46,693 nt of DNA from Butyriboletus loyo (Eukaryota; Basidiomycota; Agaricomycetes; Boletales; Boletaceae). Below, in pieces: positions 9,418 through 18,949 of this stretch (position 1 is the first letter of the stretch; each line of letters opens with the position of its first letter). The notes beneath the pieces are model-generated. The model made no database searches. It was not told the origin of the DNA and was given only the letters and a program-made list of their open reading frames with translations. Made by a program: the position numbers and the translations under genes. Location of the stretch: contig JBBPSI010000190.1 of NCBI GenBank assembly GCA_038093515.1, positions 1-46,693 on the forward strand, read 5' to 3'.

Positions 9418-9871
9418 TGTTACAATTCATTCATTTCTTTTATACTGAAGCATATCTCATGATAGCTTATCCCTTAGCTGACTCAACTTGGAATATCCTT
9501 CTTCTTCTTCATAGATAGCAAGATCCAACTCTCAATCTATCACTTCTCTTTAAGGTAGTTCCATGGAATATTCCTGGCAATTCTCCTCTATATTGTATGA
9601 TAGCCATCTTTCCTTTCCTACCCTTGGTCTGTGTGCATTCTCCTGTACTATAATACAATGAGATCTAGCTATGTTGTACTCTAAGCTAGATCTACTTGGA
9701 ATTACCATTGATATCCTCATCCTCTCATCTCTAGTAGCAAGTCATCTTCCTTCAATCAGAACACCAGATAAATCCTTTGTCTTGAAGGTTAGACTTAACA
9801 TCTAGAAGAACTCTTGAGTCCCAGAACTACATCCAAGTCTACACTCATACTTACCCAGTCCAAGCGTAACA
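9418..9871 (+). repeat. Solo LTR family F
   Basis: A 454-bp sequence starting TGTTACAATTC and ending AAGCGTAACA (TGTTAC/GTAACA terminal inverted repeats). It is flanked by perfect 5-bp duplicates tcaac (9413-9417, 9872-9876). It shares terminal bases and size with LTR-A but little internal sequence. It interrupts the third ORF of element 2 a few codons after its ATG. A TATA-like run (ctataata) lies near 9650. Confidence 0.85.
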
Positions 9872-9996
9872 TCAACCTCTTGTCCACTCCTCTCATCTCC
9901 CTGTCACCTCTCGCTGTGTCCTCTATGCCACCATTCTCGAAAACCCTGTCACCATGTATGCATTAGAACAATGCATGGACTTCCCCAGGGACTATG

Positions 9997-10817
9997 TGTT
10001 ACAGTTTTACCCCTAAGCGTACCCCGCCACTCGTTTTCCCATGCTCACACGCTCCCACCGCCCCCGCCGCCTTGCGATGCCACCCATCGCCCGCTCCTTA
10101 GTCGCCTAGTGGACATTATCCACTTCCCCGGTCGCTCCTGCGAGTCTCTGTGCCATTGCACCGAGATAGCCCCTGTCTTCTCGCCCCGTCGGGCCGGACC
10201 TTCAGTTGAGCTGTCGCGTCCCTTCGTATTTGACCAATGACATTTCTTGCATCACGTGACTAGCACGTGATTAGATTACGACACGTTCTTACCTTCGCAT
10301 TGAGACCCGTATCCAAGGGCTCCGCCGTTCGCGCACCCTTTGCCCTGTAGGGCCGGCCTCATGGACATCGTCACTTCCTGTTCAGCACTTCTCATTCGCT
10401 GACGATGTCGCCATCTTACTCGGAGCTTCGCTCCCTCATTACCGGCACTTTGCCAATTCTCCTTTTGCCGTTATGACTCGCGTCGACTCATAACCCTTTG
10501 CCTTCGCTGCCACGCACAGCTCGGTCTGTGCACGATACCCTCCAGTATATATACTCATACTTAGAGTAGTACGACTTCTTTAGCTAATTCTACGCATCTA
10601 CCAAGTGCATAGTAATCTAGCAATATACCCATCTCTTGCCAATAAAGCTGATAAGTGCCTGCTCAATCTTGTCTGGTCACCACCACACAAGATCTCGCCG
10701 ACACTTGCTTTGCAAGACACCCGATAGCGTTGTTCACGCGAGTCGGCTATTTCCTTATTAGGCTCGAGCCCCTATTCAAGTGCTCGCTGCTAGTTATTGT
10801 GCGCTATCAGCGTAACA
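9997..10817 (+). repeat. Solo LTR family C, copy 1
   Basis: An 821-bp LTR from TGTTACAGTTTTACC to ATCAGCGTAACA, flanked by ctatg on both sides (9992-9996, 10818-10822). It is highly similar over its full length to the copy at 14873-15691. It is CpG-rich, unlike the surrounding element 2 sequence, so it is a more recent arrival. A TATA box (tatatactcatac) lies near 10546. It splits the third ORF of element 2 between Asp-Tyr and Val codons. Confidence 0.93.
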
Positions 10818-11432
10818 CTATGTCCTCCATACCCTTGCCTCCCTCTACTGCTTGTATGCCCTTGCTCACACCATCTACACCTGCCTTTGCCCTGACAACC
10901 AACCACCTGTCTACTCCGCTGCCCTGGAGACCTCCTTGATGGAGGCTAGAGGGTATATGCTGGATATTCTCCACACATAGGGTTTTTGGCTACATCGTCA
11001 ATCAACTCCTCCCAGGAATTTTGGCCCCTGTCCTTCATCCCATCCTTGTTGCTCTCGCTCCTAGGGAGAGGGAGTTTTACTTTCAGTCCACCGATCACAT
11101 TGGCTTTCTTCGCCCCACCGCTCATGGCCCCAATCTCCCTGCTCATCCTGCTGTGGAAGGATCTCCTCCACCACTTCCTATTCCTGCACCATCCACGCAA
11201 GATTCACCTGTGACCACATTGGTAGCCGACTCATCGCAAGAAACCACCACCAAGTCATTAGAGTCCTTTCAGACTGATGTCAATGAGCCCCAGGTCACTC
11301 GTTGACACTCCCCCTTACCACCTTGCACTGTCCGTCACCAACCTCATGGTGGGATCCAGCACCCAGATCATCTGGCAGGAGAGGGTGACCTCAAGCCTTT
11401 TGGTGAGAGAAAATACCTGCTGGATACAAGTA

Positions 11433-12352
11433 TTAGCAGGCGTATAACTGCACAGGTTGATGGGATAAGAGCTGGGGATTGATCATTGTGGGCATGAGGG
11501 GAATCAACATAGTAGGGGGACTGTTGAAGATGGTGATGGAGGCAAGGTGGACTTGGTCCAACTTACCCTTGCCTTTGCATCCATGCTGAATTTTCTTCTT
11601 ATCCTTATCCCCCCCATTTCCCTGCTGCTGTGGCACTTTGGGCACCTGCTGCTGCTGCTGGAAAGTAGGTGTTTCCCCCTGTCATTTCACCACACTAATC
11701 TTATTTGATTGTGCTTGGTGATTCCCTTTTCCCTTACCCAAGAGATGGTGCTGGTCCCATGATAGGACTGCAGTGGCATGAATCTCAGTGATGGTGGGGA
11801 CCTTTGCCTTCCTTGCAGTGTCCTTGCCCTGAGATATCATCTGGGTTACCACATCCATATATGCAGGTAGTTTTTCCAGGAGCATCATGACCTGGACATT
11901 ATCAGGGATGGTATATCCCACTGTGTGGAGATGAGAGAAGGTGGTCTTGATTTTCAAGAGGGCAGGCATAGGATAGGAGGAGGAGGGCACTTGTGTGTCC
12001 ATCAACTCCTTGAAGATTGTGTATGCCACCATGATCTCAGTAGTTGAGAATTTGTTCTTGAGGGCCTTGATCAATTCAGTGCCATTGTTTCTTCTTCGTA
12101 TTTTGCTTGGAGCTCAGGAGAGAGATGGCATATGATGGTGCCAGCAATTGTGTCATTCACCTTAGACCAGGTGATGTACTGGGAGCAATCATTTGTGGTG
12201 GAAGTCATGTTGAGAGGGGTGGGCTTCAAGAATTCAAAGAGCCAGATGTTGCTGGTCACCCTAAGGTGGGCAGACATGGCAGGCTACCATGAGACCCAGT
12301 TGGAGCCATTGAGGGTAGGGACATGAGAGTTGGTCTTGGTGGAGGTAGACAT
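11433..12352 (-). pseudogene. Ty1/copia Gag fragment
   Basis: On the minus strand an ATG at 12352-12350 opens a frame reading TNSHVPTLNGSNWVSW, stop, PAMSAHLRVTSNIWLFEFL. It continues with WSKVNDTIAGTIICHLSPEL, a one-base shift near 12074, and then IKALKNKFSTTEIMVAYTIF and NVQVMMLLEKLPAYMDVV. The pattern (target-like Trp, Ile-Leu-Ser-aliphatic helices, then Lys/Gln-rich tail with KGKGK) is that of the UBN2/retrotran_gag domain of Ty1/copia Gag. At least one stop and one frameshift break it. No copia protease, integrase or RT follows to the left; the element is truncated near 11430. Confidence 0.75.
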
Positions 12353-12634
12353 TGTGAATGTTATAGAATATCTATGGAAATGCAAGTCATATTAGACATG
12401 CAAAGTCCCAACATGGGTTCGTCCTCCAAAATCTGCAGAATGATCAAGTTGGAGTGCTGGAAAGCACATCACAATGCTTACTTCACATCAAATTGGAGTC
12501 CAGAGGAAACAACCAAAAGAATGAGCTGGCCAGTGCAAGTCAGCATCAACTTGCACTGCAGCCAATTAACCTTGGCATCAGGAGATACCATTGTTTTAAT
12601 CATTTCCAACTGCACTAATGGGCTCAACTGAGCA

Positions 12635-12651
12635 CAGCAGGGCTCATAACC
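12635..12651 (-). promoter_or_regulatory. Copia primer-binding site (initiator-tRNA anticodon-arm type)
   Basis: On the minus strand GGTTATGAGCCCTGCTG directly follows the end of a short LTR (TTTCTACA). GGTTATGAGCC is the complement of the anticodon stem-loop of initiator tRNA-Met (GGCUCAUAACC). Priming by a half-molecule of that tRNA is established for Drosophila copia. Its position upstream of the copia gag at 12352 fits. Confidence 0.7.
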
Positions 12652-12797
12652 TGTAGAAATGGTGCATGTGAGGATGTACCAAAGGTACTCACTGTTTGGT
12701 TGTTTGAGGCTTGCTGATATGCACATCACAGTGTAAGAACAAGATTCATTGGAACTCAGATAAGCTGAGTTCAAAGTACATATATGGTCTGACTACA
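12652..12797 (-). repeat. Short 5' LTR of the copia fragment (family E)
   Basis: On the minus strand 146 bp begin TGTAGTCAGACC and end CCATTTCTACA, giving TGTAG/CTACA inverted termini, immediately followed by the copia-type primer site. It lies 5' of the copia gag and in the same orientation. No second copy was found on the 3' side of the gag, so the boundary rests on the termini and the primer site only. Confidence 0.6.
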
Positions 12798-12808
12798 CAT
12801 GTTATGTA

Positions 12809-13301
12809 TGTTGAAATGGTAGTGTTCTATTTCTGTATTTCACTTACAGCCACTATGTTTCCAGACTGGTCTTTATGACATCATGGTCCAGAACCATATG
12901 ACATCACTATGACATCATAGTCTAGACACAGTCACACTTGTCACATTACATATAGCTCTCTTTGTGCTATTGGACAATATACTTAGTCTTATCTCTTATC
13001 TCTAACATATCATCATGTGATTCACACTTTACCTTATATAGACACTATACAGTACACAAGTACAAACACTGATGTACTGTATATAAGATAGCCCTTATGG
13101 CTTGTTGCTTTTCTTTAGATCTTTCAGTTCTTTCACCACTACTGTGATATCTCTAAGTTGAGCCTTGCTCCTTATACTCTTCAAGTACCCCTGTTTGTGA
13201 TACTCTCTCTCATATTATCAGTGAGTCTTTCCACTGATAGGTTTACCCTTGCATCCTTCATTGCCCTTGGTGCACCTACTCAGACTTTACCAATTCCAAA
13301 A
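12809..13301 (+). repeat. Solo LTR family B, longer variant
   Basis: A 493-bp LTR-B in plus orientation (TGTTGAAATGG to ATTCCAAAA), flanked by atgta duplicates (12804-12808, 13302-13306). It is about 40 bp longer than the other copies because of extra ATGACATCA-containing repeats near 12867-12930. Most CpGs present in the copy at 42327 are TpG or CpA here, indicating an old, probably methylated insertion. Confidence 0.9.
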
Positions 13302-13340
13302 ATGTAATCAGTATATTATATAATCCTAATATATGTTCAA

Positions 13341-13522
13341 CAAGCATATTGTCCAATAGCACAAATAGAGCTATATGTATGTAATGTAACAAGTGTGACT
13401 GAGTCTAGACTATGATATCATAGTGATGTCATATGGTTCTAGACCATGATGTCATAAAGACTAGTCCAGAAACATAGTGGCTGTAATTAAAATCACAGAA
13501 ATAGAACACTACCATTTCAACA
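13341..13522 (-). repeat. LTR family B fragment, inverted
   Basis: The first ~182 bp of an LTR-B in minus orientation, ending TTTCAACA at 13522. It shares the long-variant ATGACATCA repeats with the copy at 12809-13301, to which it is inverted, with a 39-bp spacer. The rest of the LTR is missing. Confidence 0.8.
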
Positions 13523-13603
13523 CATTCCTTAGATTTCCTTCATCTTATGTCCTATTGCTGCATACATGTACATATAGTAATCTCATCAAAATTGCCTGTT
13601 GAC

Positions 13604-14030
13604 TGTTACGGTAGTGGTATACTTTTTCTCCCCATTACCGTTAGGACTACTTCATTCACCTAGCCTGTTGCTAGTGCCCTTTGAGCGGTACAAACCGCTT
13701 TAGCTTAGTCATCATTTCTTGCGCACGGACGCGCTTTCTTTCATACTCCAGAACTCTCTGGAATATTCCTTCCCCATTTGTAGGTTCCTTCTCGCGACTC
13801 GATTAGGAACTTGGTCTGTGCGCAGACCCCCAGTAGTATAAAGACCCAGTCTTTACACCCTGTACTGTATCTAGTTCTACGCAGTAACCTGCTAGCAATT
13901 AGTTTCACTCCAGACTCTTAGTGTGCGCACTAAGGCATAGTCTGAGACCCAGCTCAGAAACGCTTCACGAGTCTCGAGGCCACTCCAGAGTGCCTCCTCG
14001 CTGTTCTAGTTGTTAGCGCCCAGCGTAACA
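13604..14030 (+). repeat. Solo LTR family A, complete
   Basis: A 427-bp LTR from TGTTACGGTAGTGG to CAGCGTAACA, flanked by perfect ttgac duplicates (13599-13603, 14031-14035). It contains a gtataaag TATA box near 13838 and the ATCTAGTTCT sequence that in element 1 matches the primer-binding site. It is the best reference copy for family A in this window. Confidence 0.94.
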
Positions 14031-14226
14031 TTGACTTGTTCTGTACTGACTTGCTTAGTACACACACAGCCTCATAGCCTGTTACAGTCACAGTGGTCAC
14101 ACTCAGTGTTACAATATGCTCATGGGTAGAATCTCATTATGCATAATGGAGGGAGCTTCCTGACATTACGTATTATGAGATAGTCAACTGTAGTTTGCCT
14201 CTAGTACAAGACTCAAGTGTTGTACA

Positions 14227-14680
14227 TTTCAGAATTGGTAAAGTCTGAGCAGGCACACCGAGGGCAATGAAGGATGCAAGGGTGAATGTATCAGTGGAAA
14301 GACTCACTGATAACATGAGAGTGAGAGTATCGCAAACAGGTGTATTTGAAGAGTATAAGGAGCAAGGCTCAACTTAGAGATATCACAGTAGTGATAATAG
14401 AACTGAAAGATCTAGAGAAAAGCGACAAGCCATAAGGGCTGTCTTATATACAGTACAAGAGTGTTTGTACTTGTGTTCTGTATAGTACCTATATAAGATA
14501 GGGTAAGAACCACATGATGATATGTTAGAGATAAGAGATAAGGCTAAGCATATCATCCAATAGCATAACAAGAGCTATATGTAATGAGACAAATGTGACA
14601 GGGTCTAGACAATGATGTCATTTAGACCAGTCTAGAAATGTAGTGGCTGTAAGTGAAATACAGAAATAGAACACTACCAT
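14227..14680 (-). repeat. LTR family B, split by a LINE
   Basis: An LTR-B in minus orientation starting TTTCAGAATT (plus reading) and broken after ACACTACCAT. The missing end, TTTCAACA, is found at 19987-19994 after the LINE, followed by gtaca (19995-19999). The same gtaca precedes the LTR at 14222-14226. The two parts therefore make one complete solo LTR with a 5-bp duplication, opened by the LINE at 14681-19977. Confidence 0.9.
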
Positions 14681-14872
14681 TTTTTTTTTTTTTTAGACAA
14701 GCATTGGTATCATTATGCAGCAGCTGTCTAGACTAGTCCTACACAATATACTATGGCGGTTATATCTAATAACTGGTCCAAGGGAAAATGCTTTTACGCA
14801 CGCCCTGTGTGGCAGGGGGTGTGGGACTCAGTGAGCTGTCAGGTGGCCTCGGTGGCAGCGGAGGGCCTGGGC

Positions 14873-15691
14873 TGTTACAGTTTTACCCCTAAGTGTACCC
14901 TGCCACTCGTTTTCCCATGCTCACGTGTCCCGCCACCCCGCCGTCTTGCGATGCTGCTCCCCGCCCGCTCCCCAGTTGCCTAGTGGACGTTATCCACTTC
15001 CCCGGTTGTTCCTGCAAGTCTCAGTGTCGCTACACTGAGATAGCCCCTGTCTTCTCGCCCTGTCGGGCCGGACCCACAGTTGAGCTGTCGCGTCCTCCTT
15101 TTCTTGACCAATGACATTTCTTGCATCACGTGACTAGCACGTGATTAGATTACAACATGTCAGTACCTTCGCGTCGAGACCCGTATCCAAGGGCTCCGCT
15201 GTTCGCGTCCCCTTTGCCCTGTGGGCCGCACCTCGTGGACATCGTCACTTCGTCTTCTGCTCTTCTCATTCGCTGACGATGTCGCCACTTTACTCGGAGC
15301 TTCGCTCCCTCATTACTGGCACTTTGCTGCTCCACCCTTCGCCATTATGACTCGCGTCGACTCATAACCCCTTGCCCTCGCTGCCACGCACAGCTTGGTC
15401 TGTGCACGATATCTATTAGTATATATACTCGCGCTTAGGCTAGTACGAGTTCTTTAGCTAATTCTACGCATCTACCAAGTGCATAGTAATCTAGCATTAT
15501 ACCCTTCATCTGCCGATTGAGCCGATAAGTCTCTACTCAATCTCGACTGGTTGCCACCACTCGACATCTCGAAGATACTTGCTCAGCAGAAGCCCGATAG
15601 TGTCGTCTACGCGAGTCAGCCACTTTCCTCTTTAGGCTCGAGCCCCTAGTCAAGTGCTCACTGCTAGTTATTGTGCGCTATCAGCGTAACA
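14873..15691 (+). repeat. Solo LTR family C, copy 2, inside the LINE
   Basis: An 819-bp LTR (TGTTACAGTTTTACC to ATCAGCGTAACA), flanked by tgggc on both sides (14868-14872, 15692-15696). Near full-length match to 9997-10817, with a few small differences. It interrupts the 3' end of the LINE. Confidence 0.93.
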
Positions 15692-15696
15692 TGGGC

Positions 15697-17206
15697 AGCG
15701 TAATACCCACTAAAACCTCAGTATTTGTAACCCAGTTCAGAGGGAGATGGTTTTGGTCTGGTATGAGGGGTGACCAGGTGCTACTCACTCATCACCTTAG
15801 CTTGGGTTTATTTGAGGATTTTGCATTTTGTCGATCAATGTGTAGGTGGGTGTTTATATGGTTGAGCCAGCGAGTTTCAATGGCTCATGTGGTCAGGGTC
15901 TGATTCCGTATGACACCCTCACAGTGGAGTGCCCATATGAGGTGTGTAGATTCAGATAGGAGTATCCGTTGCAGGTGTGCATGGGCATGTGGTGTGGGGG
16001 GTTGGTCGTTCCATTGTTGTGGGTGTGGAGGGGTGATGGACCCACAGCCAAGGAGGAGGCCAAGGGACAGGGTCCTCCACTCCCCAAGACAGGGGGGCCA
16101 AATCCATTGGACAATGTTCCAGATGGTCATGGGTTCAAGGCTCAGGCAGTAGAGTAGTATGTGTTCTAGGGATTCAGTAGAGGTCCTACAGTGTGTGCAA
16201 TATGCCCAGTTTTGGAGATTGGGGATATGAGACCAGAAGCTGCCAATGTGGAGTGAGTTGTTCATTGCCCTGTACAGGAAGTTCTGGACAGGTTGGCGTA
16301 TGTCGGGGTGGTGTATATTCTTCCATATAGTACCATTTGTTTCGAGGTGCGAGGTGTACTCCTGGACTGCAAGTCAGGTCAGTTCTAGGTAGTGCGTGAC
16401 TGTCATGGGTATTGGGGCTGTTTTCATGAGGCAGATGTGGTGGTATGCCAATGCCTGCGTGATTGTGCTCAGTTTCGCTCCGGAGAGGGTGAAGTTGGCC
16501 GGTACAGCAGTACTTATGTCGGTTGGATTGGGTTTCCACGCCTCCAGGGATGCTAGGCGGTCAGCTTCCTCATTCCCCCTGTTGCCAGCATGGCCTTTAG
16601 TCCATTTGAAGTATGTGGGTGCTGCCCTGTGGCGGAGGTGGTAGGTGGTAGCTTGGAACCAGGTTTTATTCGCATGGGCAGCCCAGCCCTGGTTTTCCCA
16701 GTTTTTGAGGTGTTTGGTCAGCCCATCTAGGGCATAGTGCAAGTCTGTTATGCATACTAGGGGGGTTAGGGGATCTGCTAGTTGGAGGGCAACGAGAATT
16801 GCCACTAACTCGCCTGTTTGGTTTGACTGGTGGGGTCCGGGAACTCTGATTGACTGGTTCAGTGGATGGTGTTCGCCAAACCATACTCCCCCTCCGCAGG
16901 TTGCGTTTTCTTTTCCGTTGTTAGTGCAGGACCCGTCGGTATATACAAATATAGGATTGATTGGGAGGCCGCCAATGTGGTGGTGTTGCAGACGGTATCC
17001 AGGTTCTACTGCATTCGTTGCAGGGTCTGTGAAGATGTGGAAACCTTCACTCAGGTGTCGTTTGGTGGTAACTGATGGGTTGAACAGGATTTTGTCCCCC
17101 TTATCAATTGTTGCCCTACTGTTTTTCTCATGCCGCCTGTGAGTGAGCATGAGGTGGTCTTTGTTGGGCTTTGTATATGGGTCGAATTTGGGTGGTAGGT
17201 TGCCTA
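15697..17206 (-). pseudogene. LINE RNase H domain and C-terminal zinc motif
   Basis: Downstream part of the LINE polyprotein. RNase H is well kept: IFVYTDGSCTNNGKENATC (first Asp), QTGELVAILVALQLA (Glu), CITDLHYALDGL (Asp) and KGHAGNRGNEEADRLA (His/Asp). About 150 residues later a Cys-Cys-His-Cys cluster (YCTHCRTSTESLEHILLYC) resembles the zinc-binding tail found after RT/RNase H in fungal LINEs. Homologous sequence continues past the stop at 15885 (AIETRWLNHINTHLHIDR). Frame changes near 16370 and several stops make it a pseudogene. LTR-B at 17212-17660 separates it from the RT part. Confidence 0.85.
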
Positions 17207-17211
17207 TTATG

Positions 17212-17660
17212 TTTCGGAATTGGTAAAGTCCGAGCAGGCGCACTGAGGGCAACAAAGGATGCAAGGGTAAACCTATCAGTGGAAAGACTCACTGATAATA
17301 CAAGAGTGAGAGTATCGCAAACAGAGTATAAGGAGCAAGGCTCAACTTAGAGATATCGCAGTAGTGATGATAGAACTGAAAGATCTAGAGAAAAGCGACA
17401 AGCCATAAGGGCTGTCTTATATACAGTACATGAGTGTTTGTACTTATGTTCTGTATAGTACCTTTATAAGGTATAGTATGAAATACATGACGATATGATA
17501 GAGATAAGAGATAAGACTAAGCATATCGTCCAATAGCATAATAAGAGCTATTTGTAATGTGATAAGCGTGACTAGGTCTAGACAATAATGTCATATAGAC
17601 CAGTCTAGAAACGTAGTGGCTGTAAGTGAAATACAGAAATAGAACACTACCGTTTCAACA
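17212..17660 (-). repeat. Solo LTR family B inside the LINE
   Basis: A 449-bp LTR-B in minus orientation (TTTCGGAATT to TTTCAACA in plus reading), flanked by ttatg duplicates (17207-17211, 17661-17665). It splits the LINE between its Cys-rich region and RNase H. It keeps more CpGs than the LTR-B copies at 12809 and 14227, so it is younger than the one the LINE itself inserted into. Confidence 0.93.
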
Positions 17661-18948
17661 TTATGTCCTGCGCAAAGGCAGCACAGTTATGGGGGTTTGT
17701 GCATCCTTTGCGACGGTCACAGTGGCAGTGTCTGCATGGGCATGCAGGGTGTGGTCTGTGGCCTGAGTCATGATAGTTTAGTCTGTTGGCGGCTTTAAGT
17801 ACATCATGGATAGTACTTACCCTGTGGTTGGCTCTGAGGCAGTTCGTTTTTTTGCTTGAGTAAAGTTGCGGTGGGACTCCAATGTGATACCATGCTGGGA
17901 GTTGTTTTTTGAGCTTGCGCGAGAGCTTGATAGGGTGGAGGTGTAAGTTGGTCTTTTTTGCTGTTGTGAAGAGTGCTGTTGTTCGCACAGGGATCTTCTT
18001 TCTGGTCTGGCTCTGTGTGCAGGTGGATAGGCATACTGAGGTGAGGAAGACATTTATGTCAGGGGATCATTGTATTCCATTCAGTTGGACACAGTTTACT
18101 ATAGCATCAGTAGCGTATGCCCAGGTTGGGCGGTTATGAGATATGTCAAGGTATATTCTAAGCCAGGTAATATCAATGGCCAGGTTCTGAGCTTCAAGGT
18201 TTAGCAGGTTGATTCCACCCTCTACTTTGGGGCATTGTAGCCAGCCAAGGCTGAGTGGCGATGATTTACTCTTGTCCCATATGAAGTCTCATGTCAGCTT
18301 TGTCAGTGTAGACAGTACAGATTTCGGCATGCCTTGGGCTTTTGTTAGGAACTGAGTCATACTTCCTACTGTCATTTGGACAATGAGTTTCTTAGCATCA
18401 AGTGTGGGGTTTGATCTGCTCCATCAGTCAAGGGAGTTGGTTATTTTGTTGATGATGGGGGTCCACGGTTGTGCATTGTTGAGGTGATTACCAATCCATG
18501 CGCCAAGGCATCTCATAGCGTGGCCATCAGGTGCGATCCTAATGCCATTGGCTAGTGGTTGGTCCTCTGGGTGGAGCTTTCATGTGGTGATGATGTGAGT
18601 GCAGTGGGTCTCAGATCCTATTGGTATTACTTCAGTTTTTTCAATGTTGAATTTTGCACCTGATGCTCGGCACCACTGTAGCAGGAGACATTCCAGCATA
18701 TCATATTGGTCTGTTTCAGATAGGTATATTGTGGTGTCATCAGCATATAGGTTAATAAGGATATTGGAGGGGGCACCAGGTATGAGGAAGCCAGTCAGTT
18801 CTGTTGAGTTCCTTATAGAGGCAGCTAGTGGTTCTATCACTAGGTTGAATAGCAGGCATGATAGAGCATCACCTTGTCTTACCCCTCTGGTCACTTGGTA
18901 GGGGTTGCTTAGGACCCAAGAAAAGGGCGCTCTTGCAAGGCCCACCAC
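17661..18948 (-). pseudogene. LINE reverse transcriptase, C-terminal half
   Basis: Begins at RT motif GVRQGDALSCLLFNLVIEPL and contains the catalytic ILINLYADDTTIYLS. Next come LGAWIGNHLNNAQPW and a connection region (DKSKSSPLSLGWLQCPKVEG, INLLNLEAQNLAIDITWLR) typical of fungal LINEs. A Cys-rich stretch (CPCRHCHCDRRKGCTNPHNC) lies just before the LTR-B insertion. Several stops sit where Arg or Trp is expected. The palm A motif and everything upstream are absent; the sequence breaks off near 18948. Confidence 0.85.
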
Positions 18949-18949
18949 T

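Larger units (their letters stand above)
5344..11440 (+). mobile_element. Decayed chromovirus element 2 with extra 3' ORF
   Basis: A plus-strand Ty3/gypsy element collinear with element 1. It starts abruptly in mid-gag beside the LTR at 4919-5343 and runs through protease, RT, RNase H, integrase and a chromodomain (pol stop 9361-9363). A third ORF then runs to about 11440. It carries many nonsense changes, most explained by loss of CpG (CGA to TGA, CGC to TGC, CGT to CAT). Two solo LTRs (9418-9871, 9997-10817) have hit its 3' part. Neither of its own LTRs was recognised. The right boundary is uncertain, because sequence there turns into a copia gag fragment on the other strand. Confidence 0.8.
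9372..11440 (+). pseudogene. Element 2 third ORF, unknown function, split by two solo LTRs
   Basis: Starts with ATG 8 nt after the pol stop (MAIPPADNNAPLPAQ). Excising the solo LTR at 9418-9871 and one TCAAC copy continues the frame as PLVHSSHLPVTSRCVLY. Excising the solo LTR at 9997-10817 and one CTATG copy continues it as MDFPRDYVLHTLASLYCLY. One extra base near 10979 breaks the frame before VFGYIVNQLLPGILAP, and a CGA-to-TGA-type stop follows NEPQVTR near 11303. Homologous-looking frame resumes to about GERKYLLDTS. The reconstructed length is over 300 residues, with a hydrophobic stretch (VLHTLASLYCLYALAHTIY) and a Pro/Ser-rich C-terminal half. I recognise no domain. It may be an envelope-like or accessory ORF of the retroelement, or an adjacent captured gene. 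Confidence 0.55.
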
